Shown here in pieces: positions 15,395-26,575 of a DNA stretch of 64,000 nt. The DNA comes from Macrotis lagotis. Lineage: Eukaryota; Chordata; Mammalia; Peramelemorphia; Peramelidae. Position 1 is the stretch's first letter, and every line of letters begins with the position of its first letter. The notes beneath the pieces were generated by a model. It searched no databases, was not told the origin of the DNA, and saw only the letters and a list, made by a program, of their open reading frames with translations. The stretch is from the NCBI RefSeq assembly GCF_037893015.1, contig NC_133658.1, forward strand, positions 145,071,982 to 145,135,981, given 5' to 3'. The position numbers and the translations under genes are program-made.

Positions 15395-15600
15395 ACTTCA
15401 AGTGAACCAGGCTTGAGAGTCCTCTTTCTGAGTTCAAATCCAGACTTGGACACTAGCTTTGTAACTTTGCAAGTCATTTAACCTTGGTTTGTTTCAGTTT
15501 TGTCATCTAGAAATGAGCCTGAGAAAGAAGTGACAAACCACTTCTTTTTCCCTGCCAAGACACTATTGAAGACAAATTCAGACTCAGTGTGGGATTGAAG
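15395..15600 (+). repeat. tRNA-type SINE with RTE-like tail, partial
   Basis: CTGAGTTCAAATCCAGACTT, then TTTGTCATCTAGAAATGAGC and GACAAACCACTTCTTTTTCC. The tail is degraded. Confidence 0.6.
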
Positions 15601-15914
15601 ATCTCAACCTTGGGTCACTCTCCCTTTCATTCCTCATCTTATATCATAGAGTCTACATGGAAACTGCATTATGTCCATGGAGTCTAACATTCCATAAACT
15701 ACTGATCATGAACACATCTCACACTGGGTCTCTGAGTTATAGGCTCCCTTATAATGCTCTTCCTCATCCTATCTCTAATTCACTGAAACCCTACCTATTC
15801 TTCACAAATGACAACTCAGCAAATGACAATTCTAATGCAAGCATTCTCTCACCTCAAAACAGCATCTCGTATGTATTTAGCAGGTGTCTTTTTTCATACA
15901 ATAATATTTTGTCC

Positions 15915-16492
15915 ATTTTTTTTTAAATTTTAGAAAGGTTTTATTTATTTTGAGGGTTTTTTGAATTATAAAGATTTTATTTTGAGTTTTACAAGTTTTC
16001 CCCTAATCTTACTTCCCCCATGCCCCCCCCACAGAAGGCAATTTGCCAGTGTTTGCATTGTTTCCATGGTATAGATTGATCCAAACTGAGTGTGATGAGA
16101 GAGAAATTACATCCTTAAGGAAGAAACAAAGTATAAGAGATAGCAAGATATCAGCTTTTTTTTTCTAAATTAAAGGGAATAGTCCATGAACTTTGTTCAA
16201 ACTCACAGTTCTTTCTCTGGATACAGATAGTATTCTCCATTGCAGAGAGCCCCAAATTGTCCCTTATTGTTGCACTGATGCAATGAGCAAGTCCATCAAG
16301 GTTGATCATCACTCCCATGTTGCTGTTAGGTTGCACAGTGTTTTTCTGGTTCTGTGCATATCTCTCAGCATCAGTTCATGCAAATCCTTCCAGGCTTCCC
16401 TGAATTCCCATCCCTCCTAGTTTCTAACAGAACAATAGTGTTCCATGACATACATATACCACAGTTTGCTAAGCCATTCCCCAATTAAATGT
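15915..16492 (-). mobile_element. antisense L1 3' end
   Basis: The reverse strand matches the L1 3'-end subfamily at 38040-38455, with shared motifs around GATGATCAACCTT and GACTTGCTCATTGCAT. It ends near CCATTCCCCAATT. Confidence 0.6.
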
Positions 16493-16494
16493 CC

Positions 16495-16795
16495 TTTATT
16501 CTTGAAGATCACAACATCACGGAGGTGATGTCATGACAAATATGAACTGGATTTCTGTGAAGGGGTGTTGTGCTAAGTCATCAGCCTCATTTTCTCCTCC
16601 AGAACTACCTGGATCCAGTGACCAGATGGTAAATCGGGATGCCTGGAGATGACGCTGTATGTGAGGCAGTCAGGGTTAAGTGACTTTCCCAAGGTCCCAT
16701 AGCTAGTAAATGTCAAGTGTCTGAGGTCACATTTGAACTCAGGTCCTCGATTCCAGGGCTAGTGCTCTATCCACTGTGACATCTGGCTGGCCCCA
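16495..16795 (-). repeat. ~300-bp SINE, antisense (second family)
   Basis: Shares AAGATCAC/AAGAGCAT, GATGTCATGAC, GGTGTTGTGCTA and the GGAGATGACGCTGTATGTGA / GTGAGGCAGTC block with 42625-42925. The distal third is the usual SINE head in reverse. Confidence 0.6.
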
Positions 16796-17127
16796 TTATA
16801 ATTATTATGTCTTAAGACATCATCTATTCCTATTATATTGTATATTGAACTTCATGATAGTCCATCTCTGTTTTACTTAATTCTTATATCTCTCCAGAGC
16901 CTTGAAATAATATTCTGCATACAGCAGGGACAGAGATAGGGACAAATCTATAATGTCATTGGCATGATGAACTCCTATATGAGTTTAAAACCTCTATTAA
17001 GGTACTTAATAAATGTTTTAAGTTGAAGTTGGAATAAGAATTGGAGATGGAATCAGTCACTTTGTGATCTATGTAGGGCTCCTTTCTCTTCTCTAAACTG
17101 CCCTCAAACTGACCTGAATTACCCTGA

Positions 17128-17372
17128 AAGGGCAAGTGTGTGGCACAGTGGGTAAGACACCAGGCCTGAAATTAGGAAGACTCCTCTTTCTGAGTTCAAA
17201 TCCAGACTCGGACACTAGCTTTGTGACTTTGCAAGTCATTCAACCCTGGTTTGCTTCAGTTTCCTCATCTAGAAAAGAGCCTAAGAAAGAAATAGCGAAC
17301 CACTTCTTTTTCCCTGCCAAGAAAGCCCCAAGTGAAATCACGAAGAAATGATGACTAAGAATTGACAACAAT
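17128..17372 (+). repeat. tRNA-type SINE with RTE-like tail, sense
   Basis: GTGGCACAGTGGGTAAGACA head, GTTTCCTCATCTAGAAAAG middle, AAATCACGAAGAAATGATGA tail. Confidence 0.7.
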
Positions 17373-18659
17373 ATAGTTATTTCATTTAAAAAATTTTTGT
17401 CTCTTTTGAAAAGAACCTATTCCACAAAGTACTCCCTGGAAAACTGATTTTGGAATAAGAAGACTATTTCTTCTGGAATGCTTTTTTGGTGAACTCTAGT
17501 ATGTGATCATTAACTAAAGAAGCCCCCTTTGCCTGTAGGAAACTACCTTAATCTAGGATCTCAATTACTAGAGGATTAAGGGGGGGAGGGGAAGTGTCAA
17601 GGACCTGGGGGAAACTGAAAGGTTTAAAAATGTTCATTTCTGCTTGAAAAGTATTTTCCTAGTTGATGGTTCCAGGCCTCTAAAGTTCACATCTCTGACT
17701 CCAACAGTAAAATACTGTAGAACGTGCACAGACAGCTCCCCACGTTAGCAATGCTTTAAAGACAAGAGAGGGCTATGAGGCCGCCCTTTAAAATGTACTT
17801 CCATTCACAGAGACCCCCAGAGCTACTAGAACAAAGGCAGAAACCTGATCCACACATCACCTGCCACAGAGCTAGCATCTAGGCTCCTCCTGGCAAGGAT
17901 TATAAATTCAGGTTAGAATTTCAAATAGATCCCCTCAGATCTATTTAGAAAGGCCAAAGAAATACTGAAACTGAGCAATCTTGATCATTGTTTTAGAAGC
18001 AATGAGAGTTCCTGGAAACAAATGTGCTCCTCAGCTCTCCTTTTCCAAGGATCAGGTTTCATTCCATTTCCTGGAGTCAGCCTGCCCACAGAAAAGAATT
18101 CCAGACTCATTTTGATAGCTGTACACCTGTAGCCTGCAGAATTACAGCTGCTATCACTTAAGTCAAAAGCGAGATGTCAAGACAGGTGATTTATAGTTCA
18201 CTTAGGATGGGAGATTTTAATTTTGTCAGAGCTCCTGTGTCGAAACCAGTTTATTTGCAATAAACTTTACTTTTCTCTAAAGGAAAAAAAAAAATCATCA
18301 AAGAAACTTGAAAAAATAACTCCCTGGCAGAATCTCACAGGAATTAATGAGTGAAGGTAAAAAGATGAAAAAGGACAGCATCTTATGGGAGTAGACAGAA
18401 CATGACTGCTTGAGGTCAGGAGGTTGTTTCAATAATATGGAAAGCTGGAAGATTCCGGACTGCGGTGGGAGTTGGCACCATAATGTAGGATTAAGGGAAG
18501 AGAGCAGAGGAAAGGGACAGCTAAGCATAAAAGAAAGGAGGAATGGTTGTTATCTTGAGGTTTCAGGCTGCTTAAGTAAGATTTCAGACTGCTAGAATAA
18601 ATGGGGAAGGGGAAGAAATATCTCCTCTCTGGTGAGAGTTGCTCAAGTAACCTTCCAGC
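17373..18659. other. unassigned intergenic sequence
   Basis: No exon structure or repeat family recognised. The same applies to 16800-17127 and 19191-19779. Confidence 0.4.
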
Positions 18660-18885
18660 AGTAGCACATTAGAGCACTGAAATTGGAGTTAGGAAGGCCC
18701 ATGGTCAAGCATAATGTGTGATCCTGGGGAAGTCACTAAATCTCTGCCTCAGTTTTCTCATCTTTAAAATGGGGCTAATGTGAGCATCTACCTCCCAGAC
18801 TTGTGGTGAGAATCAAATGAAATCATGTTTGTAAAGTACTTTGCAGATTTTAAGGTTTATAGAAATGATAGTAGTTATTCTTATT
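18660..18885 (+). repeat. MIR-like SINE, sense
   Basis: GGGGAAGTCACTAAATCTCT, CTCATCTTTAAAATGGGGCT and GTAAAGTACTTTGCAGATTT are MIR/Ther landmarks in order. Confidence 0.65.
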
Positions 18886-18979
18886 CCACTATCAACACTA
18901 GTAGCTAGACCAGTGGGATCCTCTTGTAGACATGAACTTCTGAATAATCTCTACCTAGAATTCCAGCTTTATTAACACT

Positions 18980-19190
18980 TGATATGTATGTAGTTGTTTA
19001 AAGTTCTAGAGTACTTTACAAATATTATTTCAACCCTGTGAAGTAATTGTTTTGGGTACTATTCTCTCCATTTTATAGATGGGGAAAACTAAGACTCAGA
19101 GAGGCTCACTGTCTTGCCAAAAGTCAGAGGCAGGTTTCAAATGCAGATTTCTGCTGATTTCAGGTTCAGTATTCTTTCCATAGAAACATG
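18980..19190 (-). repeat. MIR-like SINE, antisense
   Basis: CCATTTTATAGATGGGGAAA and GAGGCTCACTGTCTTGCC are the reverse landmarks. Confidence 0.6.
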
Positions 19191-22100
19191 CTGTCACTCT
19201 ATTTCATTTTTCTTCATACAAAAACATTCTAGCTATACTGGAATAGCTATTATTAATCTTTCCTCTGGTGAGCAACTATCACCAAAGAGGGCTAATCTTT
19301 CCTCTTTCCTTTTTCTTTCCCACATCTGTGCAAAAAACGAATCTGCACATCAGTTGCTGGCATTTATAAATTCAGCAGAACTCTACTGGCACAGCCTAAG
19401 AAAACCCATGTGAGAAATGAAAGGAGGACTTCTGTGGCATAAGACATAACATATTTCAAAGTAGAAAGTAGAAAATACACAAGATAGGTACTAAGTACTA
19501 TATGGGGAGATGAAGCAAAAGATAAGGAAATAGGAAAAAATAATTGATATCCTCCCCCCCCCAAAAAAAAGATTTAGAAAACACACCAGACTAAATTTTT
19601 TTTTGGAAAACCCAAATGCTATGTGAATTCAGAGAGGGATGACAACACTTTTAGCTAGGAGAATGAAAGAAAGCTTACTAATTACATATAGGGAATGATA
19701 TCTGAGCTGGGTTTTGAAAGTGGGTACAAACAGGTAGAGATGAGGAAGAAAAAATACTTGGAAGTCCTACCTGTCACTACATACACAGAAATTGAACACA
19801 ATTATAAAACCTTCACACAAATATAGATCTAAATAATTGGATAAATATTAATTGTTCATGGATAGCTATGCCAATATAATAAAAATTATATACCTAATGT
19901 TATAAAGTATTATACCAGTCAAACTAACAAAGAATTCCTTTATAGTGTTAGTAAAAAAAAAAAAAACGAAATTTACATGGAGGAACAAAAGATCAATAAT
20001 ATCAAAGGGATTAAGGGGGGAAATGTGAAGGAAGCCAACAATACCAGACCTCAAACTATATTTCAAAGATGTAATCATCAAAGTAATTAGTACTGAATAA
20101 GCTATAGAGTGGTTCATCAATGGAACAGATTAGTTAAACTGTACAAAAGCAAATGAGTAAAGTAATCTAGTTTTGAGATGCCCAAGATTCTACTCATTGT
20201 AGTGAGGACTCAATAATTGACAAAAAATGTCAAGAAAACTGGGAACTAGTTGATAGAAATTAGGGATGGATTAACATCTTACATTGTATAAAAAGATGAA
20301 CTCAAATGGGTATATAATTTAGACATTAAGAATAATAAGTAGATAGCAGCAGGGGAGTCTCTGGAGCTACACCCCGGGGAGCACTGGGCACAAAGTGGGG
20401 GAACAGCAGGGGACCTCTGCCAGAGCAAGCACTTGGAGCACAGCCCTCAGGGCACACAGTGAGCTGCTTGGTCTTTCCACAGCCCAGATGCTGAAACAGA
20501 AGCAGGTGGAGCAGGTAAGCAGGAGCCCCCAGGGCATGAGCCCATTGAACTCAGGGAGGGGAGTGAAGAGAGACTGCAGAGCTCTGTCCTCTGACCCTGG
20601 AACAGGACTCTGGGGTTCTGACCACATTCAGATCCTGATTGCAGTCTAGGCCCCCCAATAGAACAGAAGGGCCACCCCCCCACCTGAGCCCTGTGGCAGA
20701 GGGGGGGCACATATGGTCATTCACAGACCAGGAGGGAGGACAGAGCTTCACACACTGAGACCCTTGTAGGAGTGTCCCAAAAGCTCAGGAAGCACCCCAA
20801 AACCAGGCCCAGGCTGGGAAAATGAGCAAGCAGAGAAATAAGAGGAACACTATTGAGAAATATTTTGCAAATGAGCCCAATAAGGATCAAAATAGTCTGA
20901 AGATGAGGAAGCACAAGCTCCTGCATCTAAAGACTCCAAGAAAAACAGAAATTGGGCTCAGGCTATGACAGAGCTCAAAAAAGACTTTGAAAATCAAATG
21001 AGGGAGTTGGAAGAAAAACTGGGAAAAAAAAGGAGAGAGATGCAGGAAAAACATGAAAATGAAGTCAGTAGCTTAGTCAAAGAAATCCAAAAAAATGCTG
21101 AAGAAAAGAGCATGCTAAAAACCAGCTTAGGTCAAATGGATAAAACAGTTCAAAAAGTTACTGAGGAGAAGAATGCTTTAAAAAGCAAAATTGGCCAGAT
21201 GGAAAAAGAGATAAGAAAACTCTCTGAGGAGAACAAATCCTTCAGACAAAGAATAGAATTCAGGGAGATTGATGAATTAACAGAAATCAGGAATCAATAC
21301 TTCAAAACAAAAAAAATGAAAAATTAGAAGAAAATGTGAAATATCTCATTGAAAAAACAACTGATATGGAAAACAGACTTAGGAAAGATAATTTAAAAAT
21401 TATTGGAATACCTGAAAGTCATGATCAGGAAAAGAGCCTTGACATCATTTTCAAAGAATTACTACAGGAAAATTGCCCTGATATTCTAGAAGCAGAGGGC
21501 AAAATAGAAATGGAGAGAATCCACCGATCCCCCCCGAGAAAGAGATCCCAAAAAACCAACCCCTAGGAATATTATAGCCAAGTTCCAGAACTCCCAAGTC
21601 AAAGAGAAAATATTACAAGCAGCCAGAAGGACACAGTTCAAATATCGTGGAGCTGCAGTCAGGATCACACAGGATTTAGCAGCAACTACATTGGAAGCTC
21701 ATAGGGCTTGGAATATAATATACCGGAAGGCAAAAGAGCTTAGAATGCAGCCAAGAATGAACTGCCCAGAAAGGCTGAATGTCCTCTTCCAGGGAAAAAG
21801 ATGGACTTTCAATGAACCAGAATTTCAAATGTTCCTGTTGGAATGGCCCGAGCTGAACAGAAGGTTTGATCTTCAGATATAGGACTCAGGTGAAGCATAG
21901 AGACTGGAGGTGAAAATATGAGGGACTTAATGATGATGAACTGCATGTATTCCTGCATAGAAAAATGACACTGATAATACTCATATGAACCTTCTCAGTT
22001 AATAGAGCAGGTAGGGGGAGCTTTTATAGTTGAAGCACAGGAGAAAGCTGAATTTGAAGATAAAATATGGTGTAAAAATGGAGTCAATAGGAAAAAAAAG

Positions 22101-22401
22101 GGAAATGTAATGGGAGAAAGAAAAAGGAGAGGGGGAATAGGCCAAGATATTTCATATAATAAGATTTTTCTTTATTACAATGAGCTATTGCAATGATATG
22201 GAAGGGGGAGGCAAGGGGGAATGAGGGAAGCTTTGCTCTCATCAGAGGTGGCTAGGAGAGGAAACAGCATATATATCAATGCGGTATAGACATCTGGAGT
22301 AAGAAGGAGCGGGGAGCAGGGGGAAGGGGGGGTGTGAATAAAGGAGGAGAGGGTGGACCATGGGGGGAGAGTGGTCAGATATAACACATTTTCTTTTTTA
22401 C

Positions 22402-22540
22402 TTCTTGCAAGGAGCTGGGATTGGAAGGCCTGCCCAGGACCATAGAGCCAGGTGGATTCTGGGCCTAAGGGGTGGTATGGGGGCTCAGGGCCTCTTGGCC
22501 CCAGGACCAAGGATCTATCTGCTGTGCCACTCAGGAACCC
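22402..22540 (-). repeat. antisense SINE-like block fixed in the HAL1 3' UTR (copy 1)
   Basis: From GCAAGGAGCTGGG to CTCAGGAACCC it follows the antisense outline of the window's common SINE, but many A positions read G. The same block is in HAL1 copy 2 at 37006-37145, so it was part of the source element before both copies spread. Confidence 0.6.
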
Positions 22541-22727
22541 TACAGCAGACTCAGAGTGAAAGGAGAGAGAAAATATAGTACATGGTAGTGGAGAAATAAG
22601 AAAGGAGGGAGTCGCGATCAGCAATGGCAACGTTGGAAAAATATGGAAGTAACTTTTTGTGTACCATAAAGAATGTGATCCACCCATGACAGAGTTGTTG
22701 GTGTTGGAACAAAGACTGAAGCACATT

Positions 22728-22752
22728 TATTATTATTATTATTATTATTATT
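22728..22752. repeat. (ATT)n microsatellite in HAL1 copy 1
   Basis: About eight ATT units at the left edge of the extra SINE-like blocks. A shorter ATT run follows at 22901-22925. Confidence 0.9.
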
Positions 22753-22756
22753 TATT

Positions 22757-22899
22757 TGGGGGAGGGTGCAGGGCAAATGGGGCTGGGTGGCCTGCCTGGG
22801 GACCACATAGCAGGGTGATTGTTGGTTGTCTGAGGCTGGATTTGGACCCGGGTGCTCCTGGCTGAAGGGCCAATGCTCTGTCCGCCACCCAGCCACCCC
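22757..22899 (-). repeat. GC-rich antisense SINE-like block A in HAL1 copy 1
   Basis: Aligns end to end with the antisense of the common ~150-bp SINE but differs mostly by A-to-G on this strand. Bounded by (ATT)n runs and absent from HAL1 copy 2. Confidence 0.6.
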
Positions 22900-22927
22900 T
22901 ACTATTATTACTATTTTATTTTATTTT

Positions 22928-23087
22928 GGGTCTTTTTTTTCGTTTTTGGTTATTGCAGGGCAGTGGGCATCGGGTGGCTTGCATGTCACATGGCTGGGTG
23001 ATTGTTGGGTCTTCGGGGCTGGATGTGGGCTCGGGTGCTTGTGGCTCCAGGGCTGGTGCTTCATCCATTGCGCCACCTGGCCATACC
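22928..23087 (-). repeat. GC-rich antisense SINE-like block B in HAL1 copy 1
   Basis: Second antisense SINE-like block, with the same strong A-to-G skew, ending TGCGCCACCTGGCC. It is separated from block A by about 28 bases of ATT- and T-rich sequence and is absent from HAL1 copy 2. Confidence 0.6.
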
Positions 23088-23984
23088 TACAAGTATTACT
23101 ATTATTTTTTTATTTTAATTTTTTTTCTCTCCCCTTTACTTTATCGCTCAGGCAAGTCTATATTTATGGGGGAGGGAGTATTTCATTTACTCTTAAACAA
23201 GAATATTTTATTAATGTAAAAAAATTTGTACAAAATGAGAATAAAAAATTAAATAAAAAAATAATAATAAAAAGAGTAATAAGTAAATTAATGGGGCATG
23301 GAAGAAATTACTTGTCAGACTTATGAATAGGAAAAAGTTCATGACCATACAAGAGATAGAGAAGTTCATAAAAGATAAAATGGATAATTTTATTACAAGA
23401 AATTACAATGTTTTGGCAGAAAACAAAATCAGCAAACATTAGAATAAAAACTGAAAACTTGGGAGGAAATCTTGGCAGTCAGTTTCTCTTACAGGGTAAG
23501 TGAGCCAAATTTATAAGAATAAGAAACATTCTCCAACTGATAAATGGTCAAGGGATATGAATGGTCAGTTTTAAGAGAAAGGAAAAAAGCTATCAATAAT
23601 AAAGTGAAAAATGTTTTAAATCATTAATAATTAGAGAACTCCACATCAAACAAATCTGAGATACTACCTCACATCCATCAGGTTGTCTAACAGGAGAATC
23701 ACAATATTCCTTCTAGCATTTGTCAAAGAGTGGATCTGTGCACTAATGCAACTCTTCTGGAAAGCAAATGGGAATTATATCCAAAGGTCTATAAAACTGT
23801 TCATACCTTTTGACCCAGTAATATTGCTACCATGTCTATAACTCTATGCAATCAAAGGAAGAGGGAAAGGATCCACATGTACCAAAATATTTATAGTAGT
23901 TATTTTTGAGGTGGCAAAGAATTGGAAACTGAGAGGATTCCCATACATTGGAAAATGGCTAAACAAGTGATAATAGGTGAGACA

Positions 23985-24222
23985 GTGAATGGAGCACACG
24001 TCCTGGAATCAGGAAGACTTATCTTTATGAGTTCAACTCCAACCTCAGACAATTATTAGCTGTGTGCATTTGGCAAATCACTTAAACCCTACTCTCTGTT
24101 TACTTTAATCCATTGGAGAAGGAAAAGGCAAAACACTCCAGTATCTTTGCCAAGAAAACTTCATGAAGTACATGGTCCATGGGGTCAAAAAGAGTTGAAC
24201 ACAACTGATCAACAAAATTAAA
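23985..24222 (+). repeat. tRNA-type SINE with RTE-like tail, sense
   Basis: Middle CTTTGCCAAGAAAACTTCAT, tail GGGGTCAAAAAGAGTTGAAC. It abuts the L1 that ends at about 23985. Confidence 0.7.
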
Positions 24223-25904
24223 GGAAAGGATGGGAGAACTCAAAGATTCGTCCAGGGTTTTGAACCTGAGTGACTAAGAGAATGATATTACCATTAACAG
24301 TGATGGGATGGTCAGAAGAATAGCAGATCAGTTTAGCTTTGTATGAATTTGTAGTATAGTGAGCCATCCAGGTGGAAGTGCCCAGAAGGCAGTTGGAAAT
24401 AATGCCCTGGAAGAAAAATCAAGGGTGGAGGTTAAGTTTGAGAACTATCTGCATATTAATAATAAGTGAAAACTTGGAAGGAGGCAAGAATGTTAAGGAA
24501 GAGAGAGTACTGAGAAAAGAGGGCTTAAGAAAGAACTTCAAGGAATCTTTCATGTATAAGAGGAAGAATAGGCACTGGCAAAAAAAGATTAAAAAGGGCA
24601 TAATCAGAGAAGTGGTAAGAGAGCCAGGATTGTGTAATGTCAATAAACCGAGGCAGCTGTTTGAATCAAGAAGGGGCTAGTTATTAGGGTCAAATGCTAT
24701 CTTGATCTAGGAGGATGAGTGTTGTGAAATGACTATTGGATTTAGTGGCTGGCAAATAGTGGTGGCAAATGACATCAGATTAAAATGAAGTTATAAGCTT
24801 GGATTGGAAGGAGCATGGGCATGATGAAATGAAGGTAGAAAACAAATTACTCTTTTAAGATGTTTGTCAGCAAAAGGGAACAGAGATATAAGATACTAAC
24901 CCTTGGGATAGAAAGGTAGAAGACATAGTTTCTTGCATAGAGAATATTGGGTCATATTTGTAGGCTTAGGGGAAGACAGAATAGAAGAACAGTTTGAATA
25001 AATGAGAAATGAAGAATGACTGTTAATGTAAGATTCTACAAGTTGATGCAAAGGATAGAAACAAAGCCATAGAATTAAACAAGAAAAGTGTACTGAATTG
25101 CCTTTGAGAAATTGCAGTTTTTATAGTGACTCCAAACTTTTTTCCAGAAACAAAGGTTCATATTTCTAATGCCAATATTTTCTAACAGTATTGTATGTCT
25201 GTAACACATAGAATGTTGCATTTGCCATTTCCTTATCCAATAGAATATCTGAAGAAATAAAAATTTGTATCAATCATAGGTCAATAGAGAGGTATATAGT
25301 AAGTGTGATCAGATTGCAACACATAACAAATTTTTAAAAACTGGAGTAGAAGATGTTGCAAAGAAAACTTATGATCAAAAAAGATGGGTTTCTCTCATGA
25401 CAAGAACTAGTGATGACCACTGTGCACAGCTGATATGCTTCACTGGAATTGTGATAACAGGAAAAAGTGAGGAAGGTCTCTGGCACTTTGGTTGGTCCCT
25501 TTGTGGTGAATTTTTGGAAAGCTATGGATAAGAGTCCCACAAGATGGGCAGGGGTGGATATTTTGCAACTTGCAATTTGCAAAAATAGAGGAGAGCACAT
25601 TGTAGTTGAGTGTTTGAGAATTTGGAGTTGTGCAACTTCAGGTAGTTATAAAAACTTAGGGGGGGGAATGCAGAGAAAAAAATGGAGAAATAAAGGTTAA
25701 AAAAAGCAAAAGAAATAAGGGTTATTTAGCTTAGGAAAAAACTGATGAAATGGCACCTAACAATGGGATCTAGTGGGATCCATCTTGTCTATGAAAACTG
25801 AAAGGATTATAAACTGGCCCAATACTCCTTTGTCTAAGAGCAGGAAATAAACAGAAAGAAGCCAAGTAGGCCTAACATATTGATCAATATAAAAATCATA
25901 ATTT
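24223..25904. other. mostly unassigned, possibly antisense L2 in the first part
   Basis: 24230-24990 has phrases like those found beyond antisense L2 3' ends (GTGGAAGTGCCCAGAAGGCA), but the match is weak. The remainder is unassigned. Confidence 0.35.
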
Positions 25905-26215
25905 TCTTTGCATTGTCCTCAGACATTTACTAGCTATGTAACCTTGGGCCAAATCCCTTCATTCTGTTTGACTCAGCATCTCATCTGTAAAATGAACTGA
26001 AGAAGGAAACAGCAAACCACTCCAGGATCTTTACCAACCATTCCTTGATTACTAGCATCTTGTCTCTGGCCTGCTCAATAAAAAATGGTCTTCCTGACTC
26101 CAGGCCCAGCACTCTACATCCAATGTACCAGCTAGCTGCCTTACTTTTATGTGAGGTGATAATCCTTGTCATGTCATTGGTCCTCTTCAAGAAGGAAAGA
26201 CAAGCAACAAAAACA
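25905..26215 (+). repeat. mosaic of SINE pieces
   Basis: 25905-26035 is the sense middle of the RTE-tailed SINE (GTAAAATGAACTGAAGAAGG). 26080-26145 looks like an antisense SINE head (CTGACTCCAGGCCCAGCACT). Confidence 0.5.
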
Positions 26216-26334
26216 ATACCATGAAGAGGTTTTTACTAGCTTTCTCAAATTTCATTGATTCCTGGATGAGGCAGTCTACCATAGATCTTCATTAGATGTT
26301 AATTATCAATAATCTTATATATTGTGGGAATGAT

Positions 26335-26575
26335 AATAATTTTTATATAGCACATTAGGGGTTACAAAGCACCCTACATATATTATCTCATTCAATCCTT
26401 GTAAAAATCCTAAAGGATAGGTGCTACCATCATCCCAATTTAGTAATGAGAAAACTGAGACTAAAAGAAATTAAGTAACTTGCTCAGGGTGACATGGCTA
26501 ATAATAGTCTGAAGCTAAGACCTTGAATTCATGTTTCCTTGATTCAAAGTCTAACAATATTATATTTTAGAATAA
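26335..26575 (-). repeat. MIR-like SINE, antisense
   Basis: TATTATCTCATTCAATCCTT, GAGAAAACTGAGACTAAAAG and ACTTGCTCAGGGTGACATGG in order. Confidence 0.6.

Larger units (their letters stand above)
20345..23276 (+). mobile_element. HAL1-type half-LINE, 5'-truncated, copy 1
   Basis: Co-linear with the copy at 34.7-37.7 kb, but it starts about 240 bases inside the 5' UTR. ORF1 is best seen at 20965-21327, a 120-residue coiled coil (ELEEKLGKKRREMQEKHENE and similar), followed in other frames by ENCPDILEAEGKIEMERIH and the C-terminal part to about 21880. A 3' UTR follows directly and there is no ORF2. A 12-bp target duplication (TAATAAGTAGAT 20333-20344, TAATAAGTAAAT 23277-23288) splits an L1. Compared with copy 2 it gains about 400 bases at 22720-23125: two antisense SINE-like blocks between ATT-repeat runs. 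Confidence 0.85.
19780..23985 (+). mobile_element. L1 ORF2 C-terminal region and 3' UTR, split by HAL1 copy 1
   Basis: 19780-20344 and 23289-23985 together read as continuous L1 sequence (the region encoding the ORF2 C-terminus, running towards the 3' end). The part before the insertion ends in a GACATTAAGAATAATAAGTAG-like motif and the part after resumes with AATTAATGGGGCATGG. It is degraded, with no long open frame. The HAL1 sits between the two parts. Confidence 0.7.

Noticed and set aside
20965-21327. A clean 120-residue coiled-coil protein that could be taken for a host gene
   Set aside because: It is ORF1 of a HAL1-type half-LINE. The same sequence recurs in the second copy at 35.6 kb, and the element has target duplications.
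22175-22726. 183-residue minus-strand open frame
   Set aside because: Antisense to the HAL1 3' UTR and its SINE-like block; Ser/Pro/Leu-rich with no domain.
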